DNA of 9,891 bases from Hyphomicrobiales bacterium (GCA_023266715.1 JAHFPK010000082.1:1-9891), one strand, 5' to 3'; counted from the first letter of the stretch, positions 1-7,667 are shown. Numbers and translations are program-made. Notes: generated from the letters alone by a model not told the origin.

Positions 1-639
1 TTGGCGTCGCTCAGACAGGGCTTGCGCGTTCAACCCTTGCAATTTTCATCCTGGGTCGCGGTTTTCAATAACCCCATATTGCTGTGCATCATGGCGGTGA
101 CACTTCTCAGCATGTCGGGACAGTTCGCCGTCGTGAGTTACCTGGCGCCAATTTTACGCGAAGCGTTTGCCGCTACGCCGCGAAACATTGCGCTGATGTT
201 TGCAATATTCGGGGTTGCTGGCGTTTTGGGAAACTATCTTGCGACAACGGCCATTGGCCGGTTTGGGGTTGACCGCGCCGTTCTTGTCTCCCTGTTTTTC
301 CTGATTGCGGGAGTTGCCATGTTTGGCGTGTTCTTTGGCAACTACATCCTGGCCTGCCTTGCCAGCTTTGTCTGGGGGCTGGGAACATTCTCATCCAATT
401 CATTGCAGCAAAGCAGGCTTGTTGGCATTGCGCCTACGCTTGCCGCCGCCACTGTGGCGCTCAATACTTCTGCCGTTTATCTCGGGCAGTCGGTTGGTGC
501 CGCCACGGGCGCTTTCGTTATCAAGAATGGCATTTCGGCAAACATCGTCTGGATGGCACTTGTTTTTCTGGTGTTGGCAGTCCTCATGTCCGTTGCCGCG
601 ACGAGCCTTGCCGGCAGCGCTTACCGGGTTTTGCGATAG
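1..639 (+). CDS. Major facilitator superfamily efflux transporter, C-terminal half (5' end outside window)
   Basis: The reading frame is open from the first base and ends at TAG 637-639, giving 212 visible residues; the true start lies to the left. About six hydrophobic segments can be seen (roughly residues 24-48, 63-84, 92-111, 115-135, 145-173 and 181-203), matching TM7-TM12 of a 12-helix MFS protein. The stretch SNSLQQSRLV near 132-140, followed by APTLAAATVALNTSAVYLGQ (about 144-163), is typical of the drug:H+ antiporter-1 (AraJ/YdhP/CmlA-like) group. These are inner-membrane proton antiporters that export drugs or small metabolites, with substrates that sequence rarely predicts. The gene runs tail-to-tail into the glutathione S-transferase gene, and the two coding regions overlap by 19 bases. 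The family is clear; the substrate is unknown. Confidence 0.9.
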   Translation: MASLRQGLRVQPLQFSSWVAVFNNPILLCIMAVTLLSMSGQFAVVSYLAPILREAFAATPRNIALMFAIFGVAGVLGNYLATTAIGRFGVDRAVLVSLFFLIAGVAMFGVFFGNYILACLASFVWGLGTFSSNSLQQSRLVGIAPTLAAATVALNTSAVYLGQSVGAATGAFVIKNGISANIVWMALVFLVLAVLMSVAATSLAGSAYRVLR

Positions 640-1307
640 GCGGGAACGGCATGGGACAATTCCCGGTCTGCTGATGCCATCTCGGCAATAACTTTTGCGA
701 AGCTTGGGCGCTTCGCCAGTCTTGAATGCCAGGTGGAAAGATTTTCATGGCCGGCAAGGGGCGCTGCCCCCAGACGCAATCCATGGTGGATATTCATGAA
801 AGTGGCAATATCAGCCACGGAGAAGGTGCCGCAGAAATATTCCTGGCCTCCAAGTTTTTCAGCAAGTGCCCCATAGTTGCCCAAAATTACGTCCTCTGCC
901 TTCACCGCAGCGCGCTCCTGTTCTTCACGGCGCTCGGTGTCCGGACCTGGCGGCTCACTGCGAAACATGAGGTCGCGAACGGGCAGCAGGAGAACCTCGT
1001 CGGCCTCAAGTTCCAGAAGGCGGCATCTGGCGCGCGCTTTGGGCTCGCGCGGAAGAAGTGGCGGGTTAGGGTATTTGTCGTCCAGATATTCGATAATTAT
1101 GGTTGAATCGTAAAGCGTAAGGTCGTCATCGACAAGCACGGGAACCTGGCGCTTGGGATTGGCGGCGATAACAGCCGGATGTTTTGGGGCATAGCCCTTG
1201 GTCTGGGTGAAAGGCACCAGCACCCGCTCGAAGCTCACACCCTTTTCGACAAGTGCAATTTCGACCTTGCGGGAAAACAGACTGAGGGGAGCGGAGTAGA
1301 GCAGCAT
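621..1307 (-). CDS. Glutathione S-transferase family protein
   Basis: A 228-residue protein of usual GST length. Residues 1-80 form the thioredoxin-like N-domain: LLYSAPLSLFSRKVEIAL at 2-19, the cis-proline motif RQVPVL at 53-58 and the glutathione-contacting Asp-Ser at 67-68 (LYDSTIIIEYLDD). Residues from about 85 form the helical C-domain, with the N-capping box SVADIA at about 182-187. Members conjugate glutathione to electrophiles or use it for isomerisation, reduction or dehalogenation in the cytoplasm. No Tyr or Cys sits in the usual N-terminal catalytic position; Ser9 or Ser12 are the candidates, so the exact class is open. The ATG at 1307 has AGAAGG five bases upstream. It lies 46 bases after etfA on the same strand and may be read through from it. 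Its last 19 bases overlap the convergent MFS gene. The substrate cannot be inferred. Confidence 0.9.
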   Translation of the reverse strand: MLLYSAPLSLFSRKVEIALVEKGVSFERVLVPFTQTKGYAPKHPAVIAANPKRQVPVLVDDDLTLYDSTIIIEYLDDKYPNPPLLPREPKARARCRLLELEADEVLLLPVRDLMFRSEPPGPDTERREEQERAAVKAEDVILGNYGALAEKLGGQEYFCGTFSVADIATFMNIHHGLRLGAAPLAGHENLSTWHSRLAKRPSFAKVIAEMASADRELSHAVPAYRKTR

Positions 1308-1323
1308 TCTGGCCTTCTATCTG

Positions 1324-1353
1324 CACGCCCCGACAAATTCTGTCAGCAGCGTG
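1324..1353 (-). terminator. Bipartite hairpin directly after etfA (possible terminator or attenuating structure)
   Basis: In minus-strand RNA, an outer 5-bp stem (CACGC at 1353-1349 with GCGTG at 1328-1324) encloses an inner 6-bp stem (CTGACA at 1346-1341 with TGTCGG at 1335-1330, one G-U pair) around a 5-base GAATT loop. It begins on the base after the etfA stop codon. No U-tract follows, so it is not a standard intrinsic terminator. It could protect the etfBA mRNA 3' end, lower read-through into the GST gene, or be chance. Confidence 0.3.
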
Positions 1354-2295
1354 TCACTTTACGACTTTTGCCAGTTCGGCATCGAGTTCCGGCACGGCCT
1401 GGAAAAGATCAGCCACAAGGCCGAAATCCGCCACTTGGAAAATCGGGGCTTCTTCATCCTTGTTGATGGCGACGATGATCTTGGAATCCTTCATGCCGGC
1501 GAGATGCTGAATGGCGCCCGAGATGCCGACGGCGATGTAGAGATCGGGGGCAACGACCTTGCCGGTCTGGCCCACCTGGTAATCATTGGGCACGTAGCCC
1601 GCATCAACGGCGGCGCGGGATGCACCGACAGCGGCGCCAAGCTTTTTGGCCACCGCTTCCAGCATCTTGAAATTTTCGCCGTTCTGCATGCCGCGGCCGC
1701 CGGAGACGATGACCTTGGCGGAGGTAAGCTCGGGGCGATCAGACTTGGTGAGATTTTCACTTTGATAAGTCGACAGGCCCGGATCGGCTGCGGCGTTTAT
1801 TTTTTCAATGCTTGTGGAACCCGTTTCATCGGTGGCCGCAAAAGATGCGGTGCGAACGGTGATGACTTTCTTGGCTTCGGCTGATTGCACGGTTTGAACG
1901 GCGTTGCCCGCATAGATCAAACGCACAAAGGTATCGGCTGATTTCACCTCGGAAATATCGGAGATCTGCATGACATCAAGCAGGGCTGCCACGCGCGGCA
2001 TGTAGTTCTTGCCATTTGTTGTAGCTGCAGCCACGAGATGTTCATAGTTTCCGGCCAGTGACACGATCATGGCGGCCATGGGCTCTGCGAGAGGGCGCTC
2101 AAAGGAAGCGCTTTCGGCATGAAGGACTTTTTTCACACCCGTCAGCTTTGCGGCTTGAGCAGCAGCGGCACCGGCATTGTTGCCAGCAACCAGCACATGC
2201 ACGTCGCCGCCTATTTGAGCGGCAGCAGTGAGCGCCTTGTGGGTTGCATCCTTGAGGGATTTGTTATCGTGTTCGGCAATGAGAAGCACGGCCAT
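1354..2295 (-). CDS. etfA: Electron transfer flavoprotein subunit alpha
   Basis: A 313-residue protein of normal EtfA length. The N-terminal domain (MAVLLIAEHDN onwards) is the nucleotide-binding-like fold of the family. Residues from about 195 form the C-terminal FAD-binding domain, with SGGRGM at 198-203, GASRAAVDAGY at 224-234, GQTG at 242-245, GISGAIQH at 257-264 and NKDEEAPIF at 278-286. These are the conserved contacts to the FAD phosphates and isoalloxazine. With EtfB it forms a soluble heterodimer holding one FAD and one AMP, which collects electrons from acyl-CoA and related dehydrogenases and passes them to ETF:quinone oxidoreductase. It starts two bases after etfB stops; its ribosome site AGGAG (2310-2306, ten bases upstream) lies inside the last etfB codons, so co-translation is likely. 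The sequence looks like the housekeeping beta-oxidation ETF, not a bifurcating FixAB pair. Confidence 0.97.
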   Translation of the reverse strand: MAVLLIAEHDNKSLKDATHKALTAAAQIGGDVHVLVAGNNAGAAAAQAAKLTGVKKVLHAESASFERPLAEPMAAMIVSLAGNYEHLVAAATTNGKNYMPRVAALLDVMQISDISEVKSADTFVRLIYAGNAVQTVQSAEAKKVITVRTASFAATDETGSTSIEKINAAADPGLSTYQSENLTKSDRPELTSAKVIVSGGRGMQNGENFKMLEAVAKKLGAAVGASRAAVDAGYVPNDYQVGQTGKVVAPDLYIAVGISGAIQHLAGMKDSKIIVAINKDEEAPIFQVADFGLVADLFQAVPELDAELAKVVK

Positions 2296-2297
2296 GA

Positions 2298-3044
2298 TCA
2301 GATTGCTCCTGCTTCTTTGAGTTTGGAAACGAGTTCACCAACGGACTTGACCTTGACACCAGCGAGGCGCTTTGGCGGCTCCTCGGTTTTCACCACTTTA
2401 AGCCGTGGCTTCACGTCGGCACCATAATCGGCTGGCGTCTTTTCATCGAGCGGTTTTTTCTTGGCCTTCATGATGTTGGGGAGCGAGGCATAGCGCGGCT
2501 GGTTGAGACGCAAGTCTGTGGTCACGATCAGAGGCATTTTGACTTTAAGGGTTTGCAGGCCGCCATCGATTTCGCGGGTGATGGTTGCTTCGCCGGTACC
2601 GGGCTCCAGTTTTGAGCAGGCGGTTGCTTGTGCCCAGCCCAGAAGAGCAGACAACATCTGGCCTGTCTGGTTGCAGTCGTCGTCAATGGCCTGTTTGCCG
2701 AGAATTACGATATCGGGCTTTTCGGCTTCAACGACCCCCTTCAGAATTTTGGCAACGCCTAGGGGTTCAACATACTCATCATTTTTCACCAGAATGGCGC
2801 GGTCGGCTCCCATTGCAAGCGCTGTGCGCAAGGTTTCCTGGGCCTGCGCCGGACCGATGGTGACGGCTACAACTTCCGTTGCCTTGCCAGCTTCCCTGAG
2901 GCGCACGGCCTCTTCAACGCCGATTTCATCGAAGGGGTTCATGGACATTTTCACGTTTGCCAGTTCCACGCCGGAACCATCCGCTTTCACGCGAATTTTC
3001 ACGTTGAAATCGACAACCCGCTTGACAGCGACCAGAACCTTCAT
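2298..3044 (-). CDS. etfB: Electron transfer flavoprotein subunit beta
   Basis: With the start at 3044 the protein is 248 residues, the normal EtfB length, and begins MKVLVAVKRVVDFNVKIRV as expected. AMP-binding elements are NPFDEIGVEEAVRL (36-49) and GKQAIDDDCNQTG (116-128). The ETF-beta signature and dehydrogenase recognition loop follow: TREIDGGLQTL (156-166), then DLRLNQPRYASLPNIMKAKK (177-196). This loop docks partner dehydrogenases, and its lysines are methylated in some organisms. An in-frame ATG at 3056 would add four residues (MGMP), but it has no ribosome site, whereas GGGGA lies five bases before 3044. EtfB binds structural AMP and helps shape the FAD pocket of EtfA. It is the first gene of the etfBA pair, with a likely promoter at 3100-3072. 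Confidence 0.97.
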   Translation of the reverse strand: MKVLVAVKRVVDFNVKIRVKADGSGVELANVKMSMNPFDEIGVEEAVRLREAGKATEVVAVTIGPAQAQETLRTALAMGADRAILVKNDEYVEPLGVAKILKGVVEAEKPDIVILGKQAIDDDCNQTGQMLSALLGWAQATACSKLEPGTGEATITREIDGGLQTLKVKMPLIVTTDLRLNQPRYASLPNIMKAKKKPLDEKTPADYGADVKPRLKVVKTEEPPKRLAGVKVKSVGELVSKLKEAGAI

Positions 3045-3049
3045 TGGCA

Positions 3050-3054
3050 TCCCC
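3050..3054 (-). promoter_or_regulatory. Ribosome binding site of etfB (decides start)
   Basis: GGGGA on the minus strand lies five bases before the ATG at 3044. The upstream in-frame ATG at 3056 overlaps no such motif, and using it would bury this site inside the coding region. It therefore supports the start giving MKVLVAVKRV. Confidence 0.6.
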
Positions 3055-3071
3055 ATGAGAATTTGCGGCGG

Positions 3072-3100
3072 AACCTAGTGAACGACCCTTTGCGAGTCAA
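3072..3100 (-). promoter_or_regulatory. Putative sigma-70-type promoter of etfBA
   Basis: On the minus strand, TTGACT (3100-3095, five of six matches to the -35 consensus) is followed by a 17-base spacer and TAGGTT (3077-3072, a weak -10 matching three of six). The -10 ends 28 bases before the etfB ATG, leaving a leader of about 20 bases. It sits in the 97-base gap between the rhomboid gene and etfB, the widest gap in the minus-strand run, where an internal promoter would be expected. Assigned from sequence only. Confidence 0.45.
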
Positions 3101-3141
3101 TTCCGCCACCGACATGGCGCATCTGCTTGCGACGCCGTGCC

Positions 3142-3834
3142 TCAGCCGACAGGGCGGACCAGGAGTCTTGAACGCAGAACAAGGGTAATGGCAAGGCCCG
3201 CGATAAATCCGCCGATATGGGCCCACCAGGCCACCTGAACATCACTGCCCGATTCGGCTGTCAGTACACTGAAAACCTGCAGCAAAAACCAGCCTCCCAA
3301 AATCCAAATGGCCGAAATGCGCAATGGAATCCGGAAAAACAACAGAATCCACACACGGGCCTTGGGATAGAGCAGAACATAGGCTCCGATCACACCGGAC
3401 ACGGCTCCCGACGCGCCAATGAGCGGGGCGGGGGAATCCGGGGCCATCATGACATGGACAAGGGCCCCCGCGATGCCGCATAGCAAATAAAACAGCGCGA
3501 AGGCGAAATAGCCAAAGGCATCCTCCACATTGTCGGCAAAGACCCAGAGGAACAGCATGTTGGAAATCAAATGCAGCCAACCCGCGTGGAGGAACATGTA
3601 GGTGATGAAGGTAAGGGGCTCGGGGATGGGGCTATAGGGGATGTTTTGTGATGCAGCGTGAGTGAGATCAGCGGGGACGACACCGTAACTGGTAGCGACA
3701 TCTGCCAGAAACAGATCCGACTGGAAGGCACCGGTCATAAGGAAGATAACGACGTTGCCAACGATGATTGCCAACGTCACAAATTGAAAGCGAATGACTT
3801 TCAGGGGCGTGTCGTCATGGAGCGGAACAAACAT
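3142..3834 (-). CDS. Rhomboid family intramembrane serine protease
   Basis: A 230-residue, six- to seven-helix membrane protein with intact rhomboid catalytic features. HAGWLHLISNMLFLWVF (83-99) carries the oxyanion-hole His88 and Asn92, GASGAVSGVIGAY (140-152) holds the nucleophile Ser142 in GxSG, and AHIGGFIAG (205-213) holds the catalytic His206. The loop between TM1 and TM2 (about 35-72) has the usual bacterial length. Rhomboids cut single-pass or polytopic membrane proteins within the bilayer, with roles in quality control or signalling; the substrate is unknown. The ATG overlaps the stop of the adenosyltransferase gene as TAATG, and GGAAAG lies eight bases upstream, so the pair is probably translationally coupled. 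It is not GlpG-like: there is no N-terminal cytoplasmic domain. Function as an active protease is likely from the residues; its cellular role is not known. Confidence 0.94.
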   Translation of the reverse strand: MFVPLHDDTPLKVIRFQFVTLAIIVGNVVIFLMTGAFQSDLFLADVATSYGVVPADLTHAASQNIPYSPIPEPLTFITYMFLHAGWLHLISNMLFLWVFADNVEDAFGYFAFALFYLLCGIAGALVHVMMAPDSPAPLIGASGAVSGVIGAYVLLYPKARVWILLFFRIPLRISAIWILGGWFLLQVFSVLTAESGSDVQVAWWAHIGGFIAGLAITLVLRSRLLVRPVG

Positions 3835-4418
3835 TACCGAGTCTTTCCGGGCACCCAGAGTACATCGCCTGTGGTTTTGGCATTCACCCAGCGGCTGGCA
3901 ACGAAAAGAAAGTCGGAGAGACGATTTATATAGGAAAGCGCGCCCTCGCTCACATGTTCGCCATCGTGGGACTTGAGTTCGACGATCAAGCGTTCAGCGC
4001 GGCGGCAGATTGTGCGTGCCAAATGAAGGTGCGCTGCTGCGACGTGACCGCCCGGAAGCACGAAGGAGCGCAAGGGACTGAGATCCTGATTGAGCTCATC
4101 AATCTCCTTCTCAAGCCGTTCAATCTGGTTGGGCAAAATGCGCAAGGGTTCATAGTCCAGCTTTTTGCCGTCATCGGGCACGCAGAGATCGGCACCGAGG
4201 TCGAAGAGTTCATTCTGAATGCCGGCCAGCATGGTGTCGAGTTTGGCGAAAGTTTCCGTGCTGGTGTGGAGCCGCACAATTCCCAGAACGGCATTTGTTT
4301 CATCCACGGTGCCGTAGGCCTGAATGCGGAGATGAGCCTTGGAAACGCGGTCTCCCGAACCCAAAGCCGTGTCGCCCTTGTCACCGGTACGGGTATAGAT
4401 GCGATTGAGTACGACCAT
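3834..4418 (-). CDS. pduO: PduO-type cob(I)yrinic acid a,c-diamide / cob(I)alamin adenosyltransferase
   Basis: A 194-residue single-domain PduO/MMAB-type enzyme. It transfers the adenosyl group of ATP to cob(I)alamin, making adenosylcobalamin for enzymes such as methylmalonyl-CoA mutase. The N-terminal ATP-binding motif is YTRTGDKGDTAL (8-19), followed by YGTVDETNA (35-43). Further family motifs are SFVLPGG (118-124), RTICRRAERL (135-144), which carries ATP-binding arginines, and YINRLSDFLFVASRWVN (163-179), which lines the cobalamin site. Length is that of stand-alone bacterial members, with no fused DUF336 domain as in Salmonella PduO. The ATG at 4418 lies 32 bases after ybbP and lacks a strong ribosome site. 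Downstream it overlaps the rhomboid gene by one base. Closeness to etfBA fits propionyl-CoA and branched-chain catabolism, but this is inference. Confidence 0.95.
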   Translation of the reverse strand: MVVLNRIYTRTGDKGDTALGSGDRVSKAHLRIQAYGTVDETNAVLGIVRLHTSTETFAKLDTMLAGIQNELFDLGADLCVPDDGKKLDYEPLRILPNQIERLEKEIDELNQDLSPLRSFVLPGGHVAAAHLHLARTICRRAERLIVELKSHDGEHVSEGALSYINRLSDFLFVASRWVNAKTTGDVLWVPGKTR

Positions 4419-4450
4419 GGTTTCTGACTACCGTGAAGACGCGTAAATTT

Positions 4451-6973
4451 CTACTCGTTTCTTAGGATCGGAGCGGGTTTTGCGGCCAGAGCGGCCCACG
4501 TTACCATAAGTCCGGCAGCGACGGTGATAATCATGCCAAGGAGTGCGGTGGTGGCTGCCACGGCAAAAGAGAAGCTCCATGGCATGTCCAAAATCCAGAT
4601 GGCAAGGAACCAGGACCCGAGGGAGCCTACGGCAATTCCAAAGATAGCGGCAGCCAGTCCCAGCACTGCATACTCGATGATAAAAGCGCCCATGAGTTGG
4701 GCGCGGGATGCGCCATAGGTTTTCAGCACCACCGCATCATAGATGCGATTTGAAAGTCCCGCCGAAAGGGCGCCGGCAAGGACCAGAACCCCGGTGAACA
4801 GGGTCAAGGCGTTGGCCCCGCGAATGGCGCCGAGCATTTTGCCCAGAAGCTCGCTTACGGTGGTGAGAACTTCCTTGATCCGCACTGCGGTTACCGAAGG
4901 AAATTCGCGCGCTATGGTGTTCAACAACTTTGCCTCGTCGCCACCTTCCATTTCAACGGTGACGATATGGCTGTGGGGCGCGGACTTCAAAGTATTAGGG
5001 GAAAACACCATGACGAAGTTGATGCCCATGGAACGCCAATTCACTTTGCGGAAGTTCGAAACTCTCGCCGTCACATCGCGGCCAAGCACATTCACGGTGA
5101 CGCTGTCGCCAATTCTCAAACCGATGTCATGGGCGACTTCATCAACAAAGGAAACAAGGGGCGGACCATTGTAATCTTTCCCCCACCATTGCCCTTCAAC
5201 CAGCATGGAACCTTCTGGCAAGGTTTCAGAATAGGTGAGGCCGCGATCACCGCGGAGCGCCCAGCCTCCATCGCCTGCGGTCTTTACTTTCTCGACGGGC
5301 GTGTCGCCGATCCTTGCGATGCGGCCGCGCAGCATGGGCGCGCTGGTAACCTTGCGCACGCCATCGAATTTTTTTGTTGCTGTAACAAAAACAGGAAGCT
5401 CATCATTGCGGATATCGAGAAAGTAAAAGGCGGGTGCCTTTTCCGGAATGCCGGCGCGCAGTTCCCGACTGATGGTTTGATCGGTCAGTGCCAGGGTCAC
5501 AAAAAGCGTGAGGCCAAGACCAAGCGCCAGAATGACTGATACAGCCGATGAACCCGGGCGATAAAGATTGGAGATGGCATAGCGCCAGATTGCATCTTTG
5601 GGCTTTGGCGATTTTTCTGCAAGCTTGACGATGGCAAAGGCCAGACCCAGCAAGGTCACGAAACTTCCAAGCAGGCCTCCGAGATAATAGACGGTGGCGC
5701 GCTGGTTTTCAAAACTCGTGAAAATCAACGCGGCAACGGCGCTGAGGGCCATTGCAATGGTCGCGAGATAGGGCCAGCTGGGAAAGCCGTGCAAATGCAC
5801 AATGCGGTGGCGGAACAGGGCGGAAGCTGGAATCCGATGGGTGCGCGCAAGAGGCCAGATTGAAAAGGCAAGCGTCACAAGCAAACCAAGGGCCGCTGTC
5901 AAAGCGAGGGGGACTATCTCGATTTGAGTCGTCAGGGGCAGTGGAAGAATGTCTTGCAGGAACGCGTGCGCGAGAACCGGTGTTGCGGCGCCTGCCGTTA
6001 TACCCATGGCGATCCCGAGAAGCGCCACGAGCATTATTTCAGTGAGATATATTCCGAATACATCTCTTGCTGGCGCACCCAGGCATTTCAATGTGGCGAT
6101 GGTTCCGATGCGGCGATCAACGAAAGCGGAGACCGCATTGGCAATGCCGGCGCCGCCAACGATGAGCGAAGTCAGACCTACGAGAGTGAGGAAATACGAC
6201 AGCCGGTCGACAAAATTTTCAACACCCTGGGCGGCCCTGTCCCTCGACTTCAATTGCCAGCCTGCATCTGGAAACTGCTCCTTTGCTTTCACAACGAGAT
6301 TACGCGCCGCCTTGAGGCTCTGATCATTCTCAAGTTTCACGCGGTAGCGGTAGGTGACGAGGCTGCCGGGTTGGATCAGGCCAGTTGCTTTCAATGCGTC
6401 CTCACTCATGAGAAGGCGTGGGCCCAAAATGAAACCGTCCGAAATGCGATCGGGCTCGTTTGAGATCACGCCCCGTATTTCAACATCAAGGGTGCCGACT
6501 CTGATCCTGTCTCCCAGCTTGACCCCAAGTCGCCCCAGAAGCAGGGGATCAGCGGCCACACCATAGGTGCCGTTTTGCAGGGTGGTTGCGCTTTGGAGGG
6601 CACTCTTATTTTCGAGAATGACTTCGCCGTAAAGCGGGTAGAGCGCATCAGTTGCCTTGATTTCAACCAGGGTTGCGTTTTCAGGGGCAACGGCCATGGC
6701 ACGCAGTGTTGCCACTTTGCTCAACGCGCCATTGCTCGCAATAAAGGCAAGTTCCTTGTCGGTTGCTTCGCGGTGAATAAGTGCAAATTCCACATCGCCG
6801 CCAAGCAGGGGTTGCCCCTGCTCGTTGAGGCCCCGTTCGATGGAGGCTGAAAGGGAACCAATAATGGCAATCGCCGCAGTGCCAAGTGCCAAGCAGGTGA
6901 GGAAAATCCAAAAACCCTGCAGGCCCGAGCGCAGGTCACGGGCTGCGAAGCGAAGCCACAGGGAAAATTTCAT
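4451..6973 (-). CDS. ybbP: FtsX-type ABC transporter permease, YbbP-like
   Basis: An 840-residue inner-membrane protein, close to the length of E. coli YbbP. By eye it has ten membrane segments (about 21-43, 261-287, 308-335, 353-377, 401-421, 428-451, 475-497, 719-740, 762-794 and 800-829) and two large periplasmic domains, about 44-258 and 500-715. The two FtsX domains each carry the coupling motif contacting the ATPase: TLKCLGAPARDVFGIYLTE (294-312) and VVLKTYGASRAQLMGAFIIE (748-767). The C-terminus KPAPILRNE is typical of the family. Such machines move no classic solute; they use ATP in the cytoplasm to drive work in the periplasm (mechanotransmission), as in LolCDE and MacB. The start overlaps the ybbA stop as ATGA. 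The substrate is unproven; the divergent tesA suggests lipid or lysophospholipid-related material. Confidence 0.93.
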   Translation of the reverse strand: MKFSLWLRFAARDLRSGLQGFWIFLTCLALGTAAIAIIGSLSASIERGLNEQGQPLLGGDVEFALIHREATDKELAFIASNGALSKVATLRAMAVAPENATLVEIKATDALYPLYGEVILENKSALQSATTLQNGTYGVAADPLLLGRLGVKLGDRIRVGTLDVEIRGVISNEPDRISDGFILGPRLLMSEDALKATGLIQPGSLVTYRYRVKLENDQSLKAARNLVVKAKEQFPDAGWQLKSRDRAAQGVENFVDRLSYFLTLVGLTSLIVGGAGIANAVSAFVDRRIGTIATLKCLGAPARDVFGIYLTEIMLVALLGIAMGITAGAATPVLAHAFLQDILPLPLTTQIEIVPLALTAALGLLVTLAFSIWPLARTHRIPASALFRHRIVHLHGFPSWPYLATIAMALSAVAALIFTSFENQRATVYYLGGLLGSFVTLLGLAFAIVKLAEKSPKPKDAIWRYAISNLYRPGSSAVSVILALGLGLTLFVTLALTDQTISRELRAGIPEKAPAFYFLDIRNDELPVFVTATKKFDGVRKVTSAPMLRGRIARIGDTPVEKVKTAGDGGWALRGDRGLTYSETLPEGSMLVEGQWWGKDYNGPPLVSFVDEVAHDIGLRIGDSVTVNVLGRDVTARVSNFRKVNWRSMGINFVMVFSPNTLKSAPHSHIVTVEMEGGDEAKLLNTIAREFPSVTAVRIKEVLTTVSELLGKMLGAIRGANALTLFTGVLVLAGALSAGLSNRIYDAVVLKTYGASRAQLMGAFIIEYAVLGLAAAIFGIAVGSLGSWFLAIWILDMPWSFSFAVAATTALLGMIITVAAGLMVTWAALAAKPAPILRNE

Positions 6974-7653
6974 GGATGATTGCCGGAAATGATTTTACCG
7001 TCACGCACTTCTGCAATCCTGTCGCAGCGTTTGGCCAATGCGCGATCATGGGTGATTAGAAGCAGTGAAGCGCCCTCTTGTTGCCTGAGCTCGAACAGCA
7101 GTTTGATAATCTGTTCGCCGGTTTCCTGATCGAGATTGCCGGTAGGTTCATCGGCGAGCAAGATGCGTGCGCCCGAAGCAAGGGCGCGCGCGATGGCGAC
7201 ACGCTGTTGCTCGCCACCGGAAAGCTGTCCGGGATAGTGGCTCATCCTGTGGCCAAGTCCAACGCGCTTCAATTTTTCCTCCGCCAGTTGCATGGCATTT
7301 CCAACACCGCGGAACTCAAGGGGCACGGCGACATTTTCAAGAGCCGTCATGGTGGGAATGAGGTGAAAGGATTGGAAAATGATGCCAATGGCGTCACGAC
7401 GAAAAGCAGCAAGCGAATCTTCATTTTTGTTTTTGAGAGACGTACCTGCAACTTCAAGCGTGCCGGAGGTTGCACGCTCAAGGCCCGCGATGAGCATGAG
7501 CAGCGAGGTCTTGCCAGATCCGGAGGGACCAACAATGCCAATAGCCTCACCGGACTTAACGCTGAGGTCAACACCCTTGAGAATTTCCACATTGCCGGCG
7601 CGGCTGGGAAGGGTGAGGGTTACGTTTTTCAGGAGAACGGCGGATTGGGTCAT
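6970..7653 (-). CDS. ybbA: ABC transporter ATP-binding protein, YbbA/LolD-like
   Basis: A 227-residue ATPase with all ABC motifs intact: Walker A GPSGSGKTS (42-50), Q-loop Gln94 in IIFQSFHLIP, signature LSGGEQQ (144-150), Walker B ILLADEP (164-170) with catalytic Glu169, D-loop GNLD and switch His202 in ITHD. The form IIFQSFHLIPTMTALENVAVPLE is that of the MacB/LolD/FtsE-like subfamily that pairs with FtsX-type permeases. It is cytoplasmic and forms a dimer under YbbP. It is the first gene of the minus-strand run and diverges from tesA across 83 bases. The ATG at 7653 has only a weak upstream site (GTAGG four bases away). The order ybbA-ybbP with tesA divergent is the same as in E. coli, which supports YbbA over LolD. 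Confidence 0.95.
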   Translation of the reverse strand: MTQSAVLLKNVTLTLPSRAGNVEILKGVDLSVKSGEAIGIVGPSGSGKTSLLMLIAGLERATSGTLEVAGTSLKNKNEDSLAAFRRDAIGIIFQSFHLIPTMTALENVAVPLEFRGVGNAMQLAEEKLKRVGLGHRMSHYPGQLSGGEQQRVAIARALASGARILLADEPTGNLDQETGEQIIKLLFELRQQEGASLLLITHDRALAKRCDRIAEVRDGKIISGNHP

Positions 7654-7667
7654 GGGCCTACAAATGG

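Noticed and set aside
641..665. Inverted repeat CGGGAA...TTCCCG as a bidirectional terminator for MFS and GST
   Set aside because: The loop is 13 bases, there is no T-run on either side, and it lies inside the GST coding region; not called as a feature.
1354..3044. etfBA as a nitrogen-fixation or electron-bifurcating FixAB pair
   Set aside because: The genes sit with no fixC/fixX, and EtfB has the standard beta-oxidation recognition loop and housekeeping signature.
2503..3078. 191-codon open frame opposite etfB, with others opposite etfA (1351-1884) and the adenosyltransferase (3954-4427)
   Set aside because: The opposite strand carries complete, strongly conserved genes. The antisense translations are low in complexity and rich in Ser, Arg and Thr, or unlike any family I know.
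4967..5539. 190-codon open frame opposite ybbP, and a similar one at 5924-6463
   Set aside because: Both are antisense to the middle of an intact FtsX-type permease and show no recognisable domain; they follow from codon bias in the real gene.
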